Notes: generated by a model not told the origin, from the letters alone. Positions 24,427-35,180 are shown, counted from the first letter of the stretch. The stretch is DNA of 64,000 bases from Chamaelirium japonicum (GCA_947650365.1 OX393552.1:48996999-49060998); one strand, 5' to 3'. Program-made: numbers and translations.

Positions 24427-24700
24427 TAGTTCAATTCAATTCAATTCAATTCACTACAATTCAAGTCAATTCACTACTATATCTTACATATAGTTCGATT
24501 CAATTCACTACTATACCTTATATTTAGTTCAATTCAATTCACTTCAATTCACTATGTTTAGTTCAATTCAATTCAATTCAATTCACTATATTTAGTTCAA
24601 TTCACTTCAATTCACTATATTTAGTTCAATTCAATTCAATTCACTATATTTATGAATTAATAGTGGGTAGTTCAATTCAATTCAATTCACAATCAGTGGG
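24427..24700. repeat. (AATTC)n-like array in MULE-1
   Basis: Runs of TTCAATTCAATTCAATTCAC interleaved with TATATTTAGTTC, upstream of the protease gene. Also present in MULE-3 (46027-46310) but absent from MULE-2. Confidence 0.9.
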
Positions 24701-25049
24701 TAGTATAATGTAAACTTTATTTGAAGAGAATTGATATCTAAAATTAGTCTTCGGAGATATAAACCCAATGCTTGAGGATATGATGTTTTTGGCTACTTAC
24801 ATTTTCCCTCCTCTGTATTTGAGGATCTCTCAGTTTCTAGATTGAACAAAATATCCTTCCATTAGTCCATGGATACAGGTAAAGAATTTGTGTAATTGTC
24901 AAAATTGGGGTTGTTGCATGAATCATGATCAATCACCTTGAAGCTTCTTTTGGAAATGAATATTCTCTACTAGAGGGTCAAACTAACAATCTTTGTTGTC
25001 TTATGTTTTAATGCAGCAACTTCAATTTTTTTTCCGAAAAGCATGAGTT

Positions 25050-25236
25050 AATTACAAAGGTTAAGAATGGTGGCAAGGATTTCAGAGAACCAATTCGGAT
25101 TATGCCAGAAGGTCCACAATAAAGGCTATTTTCTTACTGAGACAATTGAGGGAAAGATTTAGAGACGAGAAAAGGAATCTACATATGGTTTTTTATTGAT
25201 TTAGAGAAGACTTATGATAGAGTACTACCAAATGTA
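25050..25236 (+). pseudogene. LINE (L1-type) reverse transcriptase fragment inside MULE-1
   Basis: The plus strand encodes RSTIKAIFLLRQLRERFRDE and, after a frame change, IDLEKTYDRV. These correspond to the plant LINE RT block G-R-S-T-x-E-A-I-F-L-L-R-Q-L...DLHMVFIDLEKAYDRVP. No endonuclease or tail is visible; it is a scrap of about 190 bp. The same scrap sits in MULE-3 but not in MULE-2. Confidence 0.75.
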
Positions 25237-25251
25237 ATATGTTGCTAATAT

Positions 25252-25717
25252 ACCTTACATTCAAAAAAAATTATAGAGAAAGAAAACATAGACGAAATTT
25301 GTGATTTCGTCTAATTTTCGTCCAACTTTCGTCTCACAGCTCAATGCCAATCTCGGGCAAGACTGATTGTGATTTTTCGGCAACGAAACATAGCCGAAAT
25401 TTGTTATTTCGTCCAATTTTCGTCCAACTTTCGTCACACAGCTCAATGCAAGTCTCGAGCAGATCTGACTGTGATTTTTCGGCGACGAAAACTAGAAGAA
25501 ATTTGTTATTTCGTCCGATTTTCGTCTCACAGCCCATAGCCAGTCTTGGCCAGAACTGACTGTGATTTTTCGGCGATGAAAACTAGACGAAATTTATATT
25601 TCGTCTGATTTTCGTCTCACAGCCCAAAGCCAGTCTCGGGCAGAAATGACTGTGATTTTTTTTTCGACAAAAACTAGACGAAACTTGTTATTTCGTCGGA
25701 TTTTTTGAATGTAAGGT
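25252..25717. repeat. Hairpin satellite B, bounded by its own inverted repeat
   Basis: About five 90-100 bp satellite units of the type in satellite A, starting with the same TTATAGAGAAAGAAAACATAG lead-in. The block is enclosed by ACCTTACATTCAAAAAA on the left and its reverse complement ending TTTTTTGAATGTAAGGT on the right. It therefore looks like a small discrete insertion or a fold-back element that may have moved a piece of satellite A. Confidence 0.75.
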
Positions 25718-25719
25718 TT

Positions 25720-26320
25720 AGAAGCACTATATTTCTTTATTTTAAAACACTATACCTTACCAAATTTGAAAAAATATCATATCACAATATCGGATAATTA
25801 GAAAAACTAAATTATATAAAAATATAGGGCTAAGATTTGGGTCTATAGAGCATACCTTGGCAAGGCAAGCTAAATCCGACGAAGCCTGAACGACAAAGCC
25901 TCAGCGACGAAGCCTCAACGACGAAGCCTCAGCGACTGTTGAAGTTGACACCGGTCCGACGAACCCTCGATGACGGTTGATCATGACGAACCCTCGACGA
26001 CGGTTGATCGTGACGAAAACAAGACGACAAGCGGGATTTTGGAAGCCGGTTGAGTTGGAGACGATCGGACGCAGCCTCGACGAAGGTTGTTCGTGACGAA
26101 AACAAGGCGAAAGGCTCGATTTCTCTCAAACTGGTAAGAAACCAAGTTACCCAGCCATGATAGGTTTTTACAGTGGTAAGGGTCAATATGTCTTTTTACC
26201 TGTTTAGTGTCACCGTGCGACCTGTTTCCCACGTGCTGGTGGCCATTTTCGTTCAGATTTCTTGACGGTGTCCATTCTCAACAATAGTTGAGAGTTGGTG
26301 GCCATTTCGATAAAAACCAC
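25720..26320. repeat. 3' subterminal region of MULE-1 with CGACGAAGCCTC repeats
   Basis: About 25875-25940 holds four to five copies of a 15-17 bp unit CGACGAAGCCTC(A)GC/AA, and 25955-26025 two copies of a unit containing GACGAACCCTCGA and CGGTTGATC. GACGAAAACAAG(A/G)CG words occur nearer the end. The GACGAA core is the same as in the hairpin satellites. The right terminal inverted repeat closes the element. Confidence 0.75.
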
Positions 26321-26329
26321 TTCATTGTA

Positions 26330-26501
26330 ACACTTTTATCAAAATTTTAATTTTTTATATTTCTGCCACTTTCCTTGCATAGAACTACACCTTCTGGTAT
26401 TACCACTTTCATCAAAACAAACAGCAGGATCGAAAGTCCCAGTCGAACACTTCCAGCACTTCTCTTACTTCCACCACTTCTTCCACTTCAGCCAAACGGC
26501 C
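26330..26501 (+). mobile_element. Right half of the outer MITE-like element (copy beside MULE-1)
   Basis: Runs from the MULE target duplication to AAACGGCC at 26494-26501, mirroring the left half at 13206. The same sequence follows MULE-3 (about 47921-48103). It ends about 90 bp before the ARP5 start codon, so it makes up much of the immediate upstream region of both ARP5 copies. Confidence 0.5.
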
Positions 26502-26515
26502 TTTAGAGAGAGAGA

Positions 26516-26546
<31 letters not shown>

Positions 26547-27163
26547 CAGTCTATCGGCATCGGAGGAGGAGGTGGTGGTCGACGACGAAGGATGCCTTCC
26601 ATTCCGCGGCCCATGCGGCAGTATGATTACGGCCGCTTCTCCCCGTCCACCCCCATCGTCATCGACAATGGAGGCTCCAACTTCCGCATCGGGTAAGGCT
26701 CGAAACCCCTAAATCCTAACCCTAAACATAGCACTAAACGTGGGATTCCTCACTGCATCGTCAATGGCGCCTACCAACTCCGTTATCCCTTGTGTACTTG
26801 TCTTCCAGATGGGCGGGAGAGTCGGATCCCCGAATCACCTTCCACAACGCAGTCCAGAGGCCTCGCCACAAAGCTACCGGTAATGCTTTTGCCCTTTGGT
26901 TTCATAATCACACATCTTCCAAATTTATTTTTATCCATCGTGTTTAGGTATATTATATATAGGTGCTTAACTGAGGATGGTTTTATTTCATTTTTTTAAA
27001 TTTATTTTCTTTACACTATTGAGAGTGTGAGTTAGAGAGCCAGGAATTTGGTGTCATTTTTGTGTTTTATTTGATTTTTTTCTTCCAATTTTTTGTTTAT
27101 TTAATTTCATGCTTAATTGAGGTGGAGCCCTTTGATGGAAAGATAAAAATTATTGGTAAAGAC

Positions 27164-27486
27164 CAATGTTTAAAAAGGTGAAAGGCGTATCGAGGCATTT
27201 TTTATTTGGAGAGGCGAGGCGTAAGCCTCGATTTTTTTTGAGGCGTTGTGGTATAAAAAAGTAAACAGGGAATAGAAACAGAGGTTCCGGAATGATGCCA
27301 AACACCCCTAGGTCAAATTTCCTCAAGTCGGTGGGCCCAGCGCTTATCACAGCCGCACGCGGTTGGCTGTAGTGCGATTCACTTTTGGGTCACAACCATC
27401 GTGCGACTGTGATGCTCGTTGTACCATGGTCCCCCGCCATCGGACACAAAACCTACTGTTGCTGTGCCGACCTCTGTTTGATCCAG

Positions 27487-27576
<90 letters not shown>

Positions 27577-27949
27577 TTTACCTCTGTGAGCTGTGGGCCT
27601 GTGGCTCTGTTCGAGCTAATCTCATGATGAGAGGAGTCGGCCAGAGGAGGGGAGAGTCGGCCAACAAAAAACCCTAGCGTGTGGAAGAGATGGAGGCAAA
27701 TGAGTGTTTTATGGTTTTTTTTAAACCTCAACCCAAACCTGCAGAACGGTTGCTGACCCGCAGGCCCAATTAAACCCGATCCAAACCTGGAGGACGAGGC
27801 GTACGCCTCCAATGCTTTAGGCAAAGGCGTACGCTTCGTTTGGCAAAGGCGTAGGCTTCTGGGATTTAGGTGTTAGAGGCGTACGCCTCGAGGCATTTCG
27901 GGACCGCCTCGCCTCGAGGCGCACACCTCTGCCGCCTTTTTAAACACTG
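27164..27949. mobile_element. Non-autonomous hAT element in ARP5 intron 2 (first copy)
   Basis: 786 bp, flanked by a perfect 8-bp duplication GTAAAGAC (27156-27163 and 27950-27957). Ends are CAATGTTTAAAAAGG and the reverse complement of CAGTGTTTAAAAAGGCGG. The interior is full of GAGGCGTA/TACGCCTC words and carries a (GA)n run at 27489-27575. No coding capacity. The insertion is shared with the second ARP5 copy, so it predates the duplication. Confidence 0.9.
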
Positions 27950-28229
27950 GTAAAGACTTCTTGGTGCAACAAGGATCGATAACTACATCGTTTGACAAGG
28001 GCAGAAAACCACATGTTTGAGGATGACTTAGAGGAGCTTGACATGGAGGCAATGAACTCCATCATGTTATGTCTCACACCAATAATAAATTACATACGTC
28101 AAAGTCACTTGCAAATAAATTGTTCCTGGATTTTTCCCCCATCCAAACTTTTGAACACCGTCAACCTATTTCTTAGAGGTGGTGGAGTGACAGGAACTTA
28201 CACTTATTTCAACACCATCAACATCTGAG

Positions 28230-28530
28230 GAGGAGGGCACTAACAAAGGATACTTTCCATCCCACGGGTCGCGGCTATTGCAGTAGATAGAATGCAGCCG
28301 CTTCTCGCCGACCAACCCCATTGTCATGCACAATGGAGGCTCCAACTTCCTCATAGGCCAAGGCTAGAAAAACCTAAACCCTAACCTTTGACTTTCTTTC
28401 TACATTGGCAAATGGTTCCTTTTCTCAATACTGATTCCCTTTCTACTTTCTTCGAGATGGGAGGGAAAGTCGGATCCTCGTATCACCTTCGGCAACTCAT
28501 GCAGAGGCCTTGCCACAATGCTACGAGAAG
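28230..28530 (+). pseudogene. Older degenerate copy of ARP5 exon 1 - intron 1 - exon 2
   Basis: 28230-28369 resembles the exon 1 region (TACTTTCCATCCC, then GCCGCTTCTC, ATTGTCATGCACAATGGAGG, CTCCAACTTCC). 28371-28455 resembles intron 1 with CCTAAACCCTAACC. 28456-28527 resembles exon 2 (GATGGGAGGGAAAGTCGGAT, ATCACCTTCGGCAACTCATG). The start codon, donor sites and frame are ruined. Because intron 1 is included, this was a DNA-level tandem duplication inside intron 2, older than the segmental duplication. Confidence 0.75.
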
Positions 28531-28951
28531 CACTTTTGCTTCTCTGTCTAAATTACACTTTCTATAAGTGCTAAGTTGGATCAAGCCGGCAACTCGAAAG
28601 AGTCAAAGTAAAAGGTTTTGGAAATAAAGAAAAGTCACACTCGTAACCAAGGGGAAAGTGTAGTGAAAGGTTTGAGTGCTATTACTATAAGTAAGGATAC
28701 TTGAAGAGGACTACACATATAAGTAGCCAAATCTGAAGAAAAATATACGAGTAAGTCACAAAATTCAGATCAAACATGTGGTCGCATAGTCACAACACAA
28801 GAGCACAATACCAATGCGTAGAAGTTTGACTGTTGGATTTTTGTTTCAATCCCCCCCTCTTATCCCTTTCTTCCATATATGTTGCTACTTACCCCATCAT
28901 TTCATCCTGCAACCTCTCACCCCTCTTCCAACTCTCAGGCTCTCCCCATGC

Positions 28952-28955
28952 TTTT
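28952..28955. other. Inversion junction J1 (ARP5 intron 2 / inverted MULE-2 flank)
   Basis: To the left, sequence matches ARP5 intron 2 as far as CCCCATGCTTT (twin at 51505-51515 continues CAGCTCATAC). To the right, TTTTGATAAAAGTGTTACAA is the reverse complement of the DNA just beyond the MULE-1 right end. The two parents share TTT at the join, which is 3 bp of microhomology. Confidence 0.85.
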
Positions 28956-29564
28956 GATAAAAGTGTTACAATGAAGTGGTGTTTACCGAAATGGCCACCA
29001 ACTCTCAACTACTGTTGAGAATGGACCCCGTCAAGAAATCTGAACGAAAATGGCCACCAGCACGTGGGAAACAGGTCGCACGGTGACACTAAATAGGTAA
29101 AAAGACATATTGACCCTTACCACTGTAAAAACCTATCGTGGCTGGGTAACTTGGTTTCTTACCAGTTTGAGAGAAATCGAGCCTTTCGTCTTGTTTTCGT
29201 CACGAACAACCTTCGTCGAGGCTGCGTCCGATCGTCTCCTACTCAACCAGCTTCCAAAATCCCGCTTGTCGCCTTGTTTTCGTCACGATCAACCATCGTC
29301 GAGGGTTCGTCACGATCAACCGTCGTCGAGGGTTCGTCGGACCGGCGTCAACTTCAACAGTCGCTAAGGCTTCGTCGTTGAGGCTTCGTCGTTCAGGCTT
29401 CGTCGGATTTAGCTTGCCTTGCCAAGGTATGCTCTATAGACCCAAATCTTAGCCCTATATTTTTATATAATTTAGTTTTTCTAATTATCCGACATTGTGA
29501 TATGATATTTTTTCTAATTTGGTAAGGTATTGTGTTTTAAAGTAAAGAAATATAGTGTTTCTAA

Positions 29565-30215
29565 ACCTTACATTCAAAAAATCCGACGAAATAACAAGTT
29601 TCGTCTAGTTTTCGTCGCAAACAAAGTCACAGTCATTTCTGCCAGGGACTGGCTTTGGGCTGTGAGACGAAAATCAGACGAAATAACAACTTTCGTCTAG
29701 TTTTCGTCGCCGAAAAATCACAGTCAGTTCTGGCAGAGACTGGCTATGGTCTGTTTGACGAAAATCAGACGAAATAACAAATTTCGTCTAGTTTTCGTCA
29801 CCGAAAAATCACAGTCAGTTCTGGCCGAGACTGGCTATGGCCTGTGTGACGAAAATCGGACGAAATAGCAAATTTCGTCTAGTTTTCATCTCCGAAAAAT
29901 CACAGTCAGTTCTGGCAGAGACTGGCTATGGTCTGTTTGACAAAAATCGGATGAAATAATAAATTTCATCTAGTTTTCGTCGCCGAAAAATCACAGTCAG
30001 TTATGGCCGAGACTGGCTATGGCTTGTGTGACGAAAATCGGACAAAATAACAAATTTCATCTAGTTTTCGTCGCCGAAAATTCACAGTCAGTTCTGGCAG
30101 TTCTGCCCGAGACTTGCATTGAGCTGTGTGATGAAAGTTGGACGAAAATTGGACGAAATAACAAATTTCGGCTATGTTTCGTTGCCAAACAATCACAGTC
30201 AGTTGACAAATTCTT
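29565..30215. repeat. Hairpin satellite B of MULE-2
   Basis: Six to seven units of the 90-102 bp satellite, reverse orientation relative to MULE-1, beginning at ACCTTACATTCAAAAAA (29565). The far boundary is lost: satellite sequence runs directly into GACAAATTCTTTACC upstream of the protease gene, marking the MULE-2 deletion. Confidence 0.88.
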
Positions 30216-31844
30216 TACCTATATCCATGGACTAATGGAAGGATATTTTGTTTAATCTAGAAACTGAGAGATCCTCAAATACAGAGGAGGGTAAATATAA
30301 GTAGTCAAAAACATCATATCCCCAAGCATTGGTGGGTTTATATCTCCGAAGACTAATCTTAGATATCAATTCTCTTCAAACAAAGCTTACAGTATTTTTG
30401 TATTTGGAGAATAACTAATAGTAGTTTCGTCCATATTTTATGTATTGTTTCGTCCATATGTCATCCAAATTTTCATCATACATATATTTTATTGAGACCT
30501 CATTTAATTTATTATATATTTGTTATTTTGTTTACAGATGGTTAAGAGAAACCGTGGTCGTGGGCGTTCTCGTGGACGTGGTGATAGGGACCCTGCTTCT
30601 GCTTCTATGAAGGGAGACATGTCCGGTATGATTACACAAACTATTGAAGTAAAGAAAAAGAAAAGAAAGATAGAAGATGGAGAGAATGTTGAAGAAAAGA
30701 AAGTGGCTACAGAGCTAAGTGATAGATTGAGGTATTTTGGTAATGCTTCTGCAAGAAATAGCATTAAATACCTTAATAAAATTGAGGAGCACTTCAAGTC
30801 AATGGATACAAAAAACAATTCTACAGATATGATGGATATGATGAAAAGGAATTGTTTTGGTTTCTTATTTGATTGGAGACGCAGTGCACGAGCTATGATT
30901 TCCCCAAGTGTCATTCATTATTTGTGGCAAAGACACTTAGGTGGTCTCAAGTTTAATTTGGATGGCCAGATTATTTCCTTCTCGCCGTTGGAGTTTTCTT
31001 TAGTTTCTGGACTCCAGTATTGTCTTGGGCCTCCTCCTCCGATACTAGAGATAGGGTCAGACAACTTGAGAAGCAGATACTTTCCACGCGAGGCTACTCA
31101 GGCCTCCTTAATGACTTCAATCATAGCAACTGCAGTTCCAGATGATGCAATAAAACTTTCTTTGTTACTTATTTTGGAAAGTGTTATTCTTGGGAGCAAC
31201 AAGAATGTGATGGTACCGAAAAGATACTTGAGATTGGTGGATGATTTGGACAGTTTTAATAGTTACCCTTGGGGTAACCTCTGTTATAGCCATATGATAT
31301 CTGGGCCTGAAGGTGCAGTAAATGTTACAAAGTGGCCACCAAAGTATAATATTTTTGGATACATGTACATTTTACAAGTATTATTCTATACATAAACAAT
31401 TCATAGTATCTATTGTTTGATATTTGTATTAATTTTTCTTTAATTATTTGCTACAGGCATGGGCATTCGAACGGATTCCCCAACTGGGGAGTATATGTGC
31501 TATGATGTTTGAGCATCCAAGGTGGCCGAGACGACTCAATTAGTATGACATAATAGCATCGTGACACCAAAGAATAAATGATATTGTAAATTCCAATAAA
31601 GTAAGTATATGAGTTTTTAATTGCTTAGATTAAAGTAATAGATGCATCGTATAATTATTAATTTTTTTGTCTTAATGTATTAATAGGCTCATATTTTGAA
31701 AGAGCTGACTCTCATAGAAGAGGAGAAAATAAATGATATGCTGCAAGACCTATTTGATGCTGAGGCTTTTCCCTTCCAAGGAAATAAGGGCAATCAGCTG
31801 TTGTTGACTACACCGGATCATAACGACAGATCCGATGAAGTGAA

Positions 31845-32050
31845 GTTTGAGGAAAGATTCTCCTCACTTGAGGAGAAATTTGAAAAAAAATTATGCTCAT
31901 TTCAGGAGAAGTTTGAGGAAAGATTCTCCTCACTTGAGGAGAATTATGCAAAGATGATCTCCTCAATAGAGGAGAAATATCAAAGGAAGATCTCCTCAAT
32001 TGAGGAGAAATATGAAAGGAAGATCTTCTCAATTGAGGAGAGACTTGGAG
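31845..32050 (+). repeat. 36-bp coding repeats of the protease coiled coil
   Basis: About six tandem 36-bp units encode 12-residue repeats of the form EEKYERKISSIE. Most contain the 16-bp palindrome CTCCTCAATTGAGGAG or a one-base variant (CTCCTCACTTGAGGAG). Equivalent blocks are at about 22770-22960 (MULE-1) and 44415-44575 (MULE-3), with different unit order and number. Confidence 0.85.
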
Positions 32051-32156
32051 AACTATTCTGCATCATTTTAGAGAGTCAGGTAAACCAATAACGATTCCTA
32101 TGTATTCTATAATTATTTGTTTTTTGTATACGTATGAATTAACTATATGTTTATCT

Positions 32157-32335
32157 GTTGTTACAAAAAGTGTTACAAATATCTGTAACGCCATATTTGT
32201 AACGGTCAATTAGTAACGGTTGTTACAAAAAGTGTTACAAATATCTGTAACGCCATATTCCTAACGGTTTTTTTGTGTTACTAAGCATATTTATAACAGT
32301 TGGCTGTGTTACTAAATCCTGATTTTGGTATAGTG
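32157..32335. mobile_element. CACTA-type terminal fragment in MULE-2
   Basis: 179 bp absent from MULE-1 and MULE-3. It ends GATTTTGGTATAGTG, the mirror of a CACTA-type terminus (CACTATACCAAAATC). Inside are two copies of a 62-bp unit with GTTGTTACAAAAAGTG and ATCTGTAACGCC. The other terminus is missing. The fragment replaces the acceptor of the E/K-rich exon. Confidence 0.6.
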
Positions 32336-34179
32336 GAGGAGGAGGAGGTGGAGGAGGAGGAGGAGGAGGAGAAGGTGAATGAGAAGGAGAAGGAGGATGA
32401 GGATGAGGATGAGGAGGAGAATGAGAAGAAGAAGGAGAAGGAGGAGGAGGAGAAGGAGAAGGAGAAGGAGAAGGAGAAGGATGATGAGAAGTGAGACGAG
32501 GTGGTGGTGGAGAGGGTTACATTGAAAGGTTTAACAACACAGCGGAAGAAGAAACCGGGTCCGAAAATAAGCTCTCCATATACCACCTATAAAAAGAAAA
32601 AAATTCTCCGTAAGGAAATACAAGAAGAGGAGATCGTTGACGTTGAAAAATGGATAAAAAGACTATCGTCCGAAGAGAGAGAGAGACAATGATAGCTTTT
32701 CTTGATAACAACAGAAATAATTTATAAGTATAGTCACTATATAATCTATTTTTGAATGATTAACATATTTTGCCTCTTAGTAATTAATTGGATCGTTGTC
32801 AATATAGGTCTGATATTGTAATTGATGGGTACCTTATAACCCCTGACTTAATTAACAAATTATACGAGCGAACATCATGGGTGATGAACGAGGTGAGTTT
32901 ATATCAATTATTTTTTTGATATCTCTCGATATGTCATATTCAATCATATAAAACTCTATATTGTTACAGCACATTAATGCATATATGTACTTACTTGAAG
33001 AGCGCATATTAAGGAATAAGACCAGTACAACATTCACCATTTCTTTGGCTAGGACATATTCTTGGGTATATATTTCATTCTTAATAGTATTTGTATAAAA
33101 ATTTTTCTCATAATTCAATAAATATTTATTATTCATTTTTGTATTGCAGATAATATGTCGAACATGCTATAAGAAATGGAAGGACTTTGTACAAAGTTAC
33201 GATGGAAGCAACCTAGATAAAGATCACCTTATACATGCCTTCATTGCATCATATAGGTGGCCCAAAGAATTTGGGAGTCCTCTCAAAGATGATAAAGAGG
33301 ATATCATTCCGTTATGGAAGTGGTCATACGTAATAATCCCTATCAATGAAGAAAACCAACATTGGTATCTTGGGATTCTCCATATGCAGGATAGACAATT
33401 AGTTTTGCTAAACTCTCTTTATAGTGACCATGTTTCTAAGTATAGGAAAAAGGTAGAAGCATTTTTAGAAATTCTACCAATATTTTTAAATTTTTTGGGA
33501 GATGAAAATGTATTGCAGGGTGCAAAATGGATAAGCAAGAATGGTAAAGATCATCCTAGGCAAAACAATGGGTAAGTTTTTATTACGAAATGCTGACAAT
33601 AAAATATTAGTCCTTTTATACAACTAACAATTTTATATGTTATATAGGTTTGATTGTGGCGTATTTTTGATGTCTTTTGCAAATTATTATAGCTGCAACA
33701 AAAAGATCGATTTCAGTCAGGTATAATATTCAGTTGTTTGCAATGTAATATTCAGTCAGGTATAATATTCAATAATTACACTTGCAATTTAATTGTTTAA
33801 ATTTGTAGCTTGATATGACCTCATTTCGAAGGCGAATTGCATATCAAATATTGCATCAATATGTAGATTGAAGGGTTATGACTGAAGGACTCAATTTGAC
33901 TATGATGATTGGGATGACTCGATGATTTGGAACTTGCATCAAAGAACTTATAATTTGTTGAAATTTGTAATTTATAATATGTTGTACTTTGTTGTAATTT
34001 GTAATGGAAGGGCTATGACTGAAGGATTCAATTTGGCTATGATGATTGGAATGACTCGATGATTTGGAAGTTGGATCAAAGTTGTTTGTAATTTGTTAGA
34101 ATTTGTAATGGAATGACTAGATATGTGTAATTTGTTATACTTTGTTGTAATTTGTAATGGAATGACTAGATATGTGTAA

Positions 34180-34450
34180 TTTGGATCAAAGAGTATTTGC
34201 AATTTGTAATTTGCATCAAAGAGTATTTGCAATCTATTCAGTTATTTGCAATCTATTCAGTTGTTTGCAATCAATTTAGTTGTTTGCAATCTATTCAGTA
34301 TTTGCAATCTATTCAGTTATTTGCAATCTATTCAGTATTTGCAATCTATTCAGTTGTTTGCAATCTATTCAGTTGTTTGCAATCAATTCAGTATTTGCAA
34401 TCTATTCAGTTGTTTGCAATCTATTCAGTTGTTTATAATTTGCATCACAG
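34180..34450. repeat. TTTGCAATCTATTCAGT minisatellite in MULE-2
   Basis: About twelve copies of a 15-19 bp unit (TATTCAGTTGTTTGCAATC and a shorter TATTCAGTATTTGCAATC form). MULE-1 and MULE-3 have only two to three units at the equivalent place, so the array expanded in this copy. Confidence 0.9.
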
Positions 34451-34489
34451 TGAAACCTGCCAGAGACTGCCCATACAACCTGTGAAAAT

Positions 34490-35180
34490 ATAGACAAAAT
34501 TCGGACGAAATAACAAATTTCGTCTATGTTTCGTCGAAGAAAAATCACACAATCAGGCTACTCGAGGCTGTCTTTGGGCTGTGAGACAAAATCAGGACAA
34601 AATAACAAATTTCGTCTATGTTTCGTCGAAGAAAAATCACACAGTCACCTTTCCGAAACCAGCTTTTGACTTTTTTGTCTAGTTTTCGTCCCCAAAAAAT
34701 CACAGTCATTTATGCCAGAGACTGGCTTTTGGTTGTGAGACAAAAATCGGACGAAATAACAAATTTCGTCTAGTTTTTGTCGCCGAAAAAGCACTGTCAG
34801 TTCTGGCCGAGAGTGGCTATGGGCTGTGTGACGAAAATCAGACGAAATAATAAATTTCGTCTAGTTTTCATCGCTGAAAAATCACAGTCAGTTCTGGCCG
34901 AGACTGGCTATTAGCTGTGTGACGAAAATCGGACGAAATAACAAATTTCATCTAGTTTTCGTCACCGAAAAATCACAGTCAGTTCTGGCCGAGACTGGCT
35001 ATTGGCTGTGTGATGAAAATCGGACGAAATAACAAATTTCGTCTAGTTTTCGTTGCCAAAAAATCATAGTCAGTTCTGGCCGAGACTGGCTATTGGCTGT
35101 GTAACGAAAATCAGACGAAATAACAAATTTCTTCTAGTTTTCGTTGACGAAAGTTGGACGAAATCACAAATTTCTTCTAT
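34490..35180. repeat. Hairpin satellite A of MULE-2
   Basis: Seven or so 90-102 bp units, inverted relative to MULE-1, with the same GACGAAA arms and CACAGTCAGTTCTGGC block. It abuts the AGAGA-type array. Confidence 0.9.

Larger units (their letters stand above)
13425..26320 (+). mobile_element. MULE-1: full-length Ulp1-carrying Mutator-like element
   Basis: About 12.9 kb. The terminal inverted repeats are nearly 50 bp: the left begins GAGGTTTTTATCGAAATGG and the reverse complement of the right begins GTGGTTTTTATCGAAATGG. Both continue through GCCACCAACTC and the dyad TCTCAACTATTGTTGAGA. A perfect 9-bp target duplication TTCATTGTA flanks it (13416-13424 and 26321-26329), as expected for Mutator. 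Inside, in order: 5' repeats, transposase (+), hybrid-binding ORF (+), AGAGA array, hairpin satellite A, protease gene (-), AATTC array, LINE scrap, hairpin satellite B and GACGAAGCC subterminal repeats. Plant MULEs carrying Ulp1-like genes are known (Kaonashi/KI-MULE type); this belongs to that general class. All main genes are mutated, so it is non-autonomous now. Confidence 0.92.
26592..28954 (+). pseudogene. ARP5: Duplicated 5' end of ARP5 (exons 1-2 and part of intron 2), truncated at an inversion junction
   Basis: Exon 1 is 26592-26692 ([16 protein letters not shown]...[13 protein letters not shown], ending in a split Gly codon at GG|GTAAGG). Exon 2 is 26809-26879 ([20 protein letters not shown], ending ACCG|GTAATG). 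These match the start of actin-related protein 5, a subunit of the INO80 chromatin remodeller. The copy sits exactly 21591 bp upstream of its twin at 48183. It stops at 28952-28954, where homology to intron 2 ends and inverted MULE-2 flank begins; exon 3 onward is missing. Residue 11 is Tyr here but Ser in the twin, and Ser is what I recall in other plant ARP5 proteins. It keeps a start, splice sites and its upstream region, so transcription of a useless fragment is possible. Confidence 0.85.
30538..33871 (+). pseudogene. MULE-2 Ulp1/SENP-like protease gene
   Basis: Exon 1 (30538-31377, 280 codons) is fully open; its ATG follows an acceptor-like TTTACAG, suggesting a non-coding first exon. 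It carries the basic N terminus and the DUF1985-like region. Exon 2 (AWAFERIPQLG, acceptor TGCTACAG) has stops where MULE-3 reads NWYDI and SSHQR. Exon 3 (about 31687-32079) holds coiled-coil repeats. The next junction is disrupted by a CACTA-like insertion, and the E/K-rich exon has a TGA near 32492. The protease exon (about 33150-33571) keeps His in QHWYLGIL, but the catalytic Asp is Asn (LLNSL, codon 33411-33413). FDCGVF follows in the next exon, and the gene ends LHQYVD-stop. Non-functional as it stands. Confidence 0.83.

Noticed and set aside
26700-26730. CCCTAAA-type words in ARP5 intron 1 (also 48291-48321 and 28371-28400)
   Set aside because: Looks telomere-like but is only two or three imperfect units; at most a telo-box-like regulatory word common near plant gene starts.
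27363-27824. ORFs across the hAT element
   Set aside because: Non-autonomous element and GA run; the frames reflect low-complexity DNA and are not shared as intact frames with the second copy.
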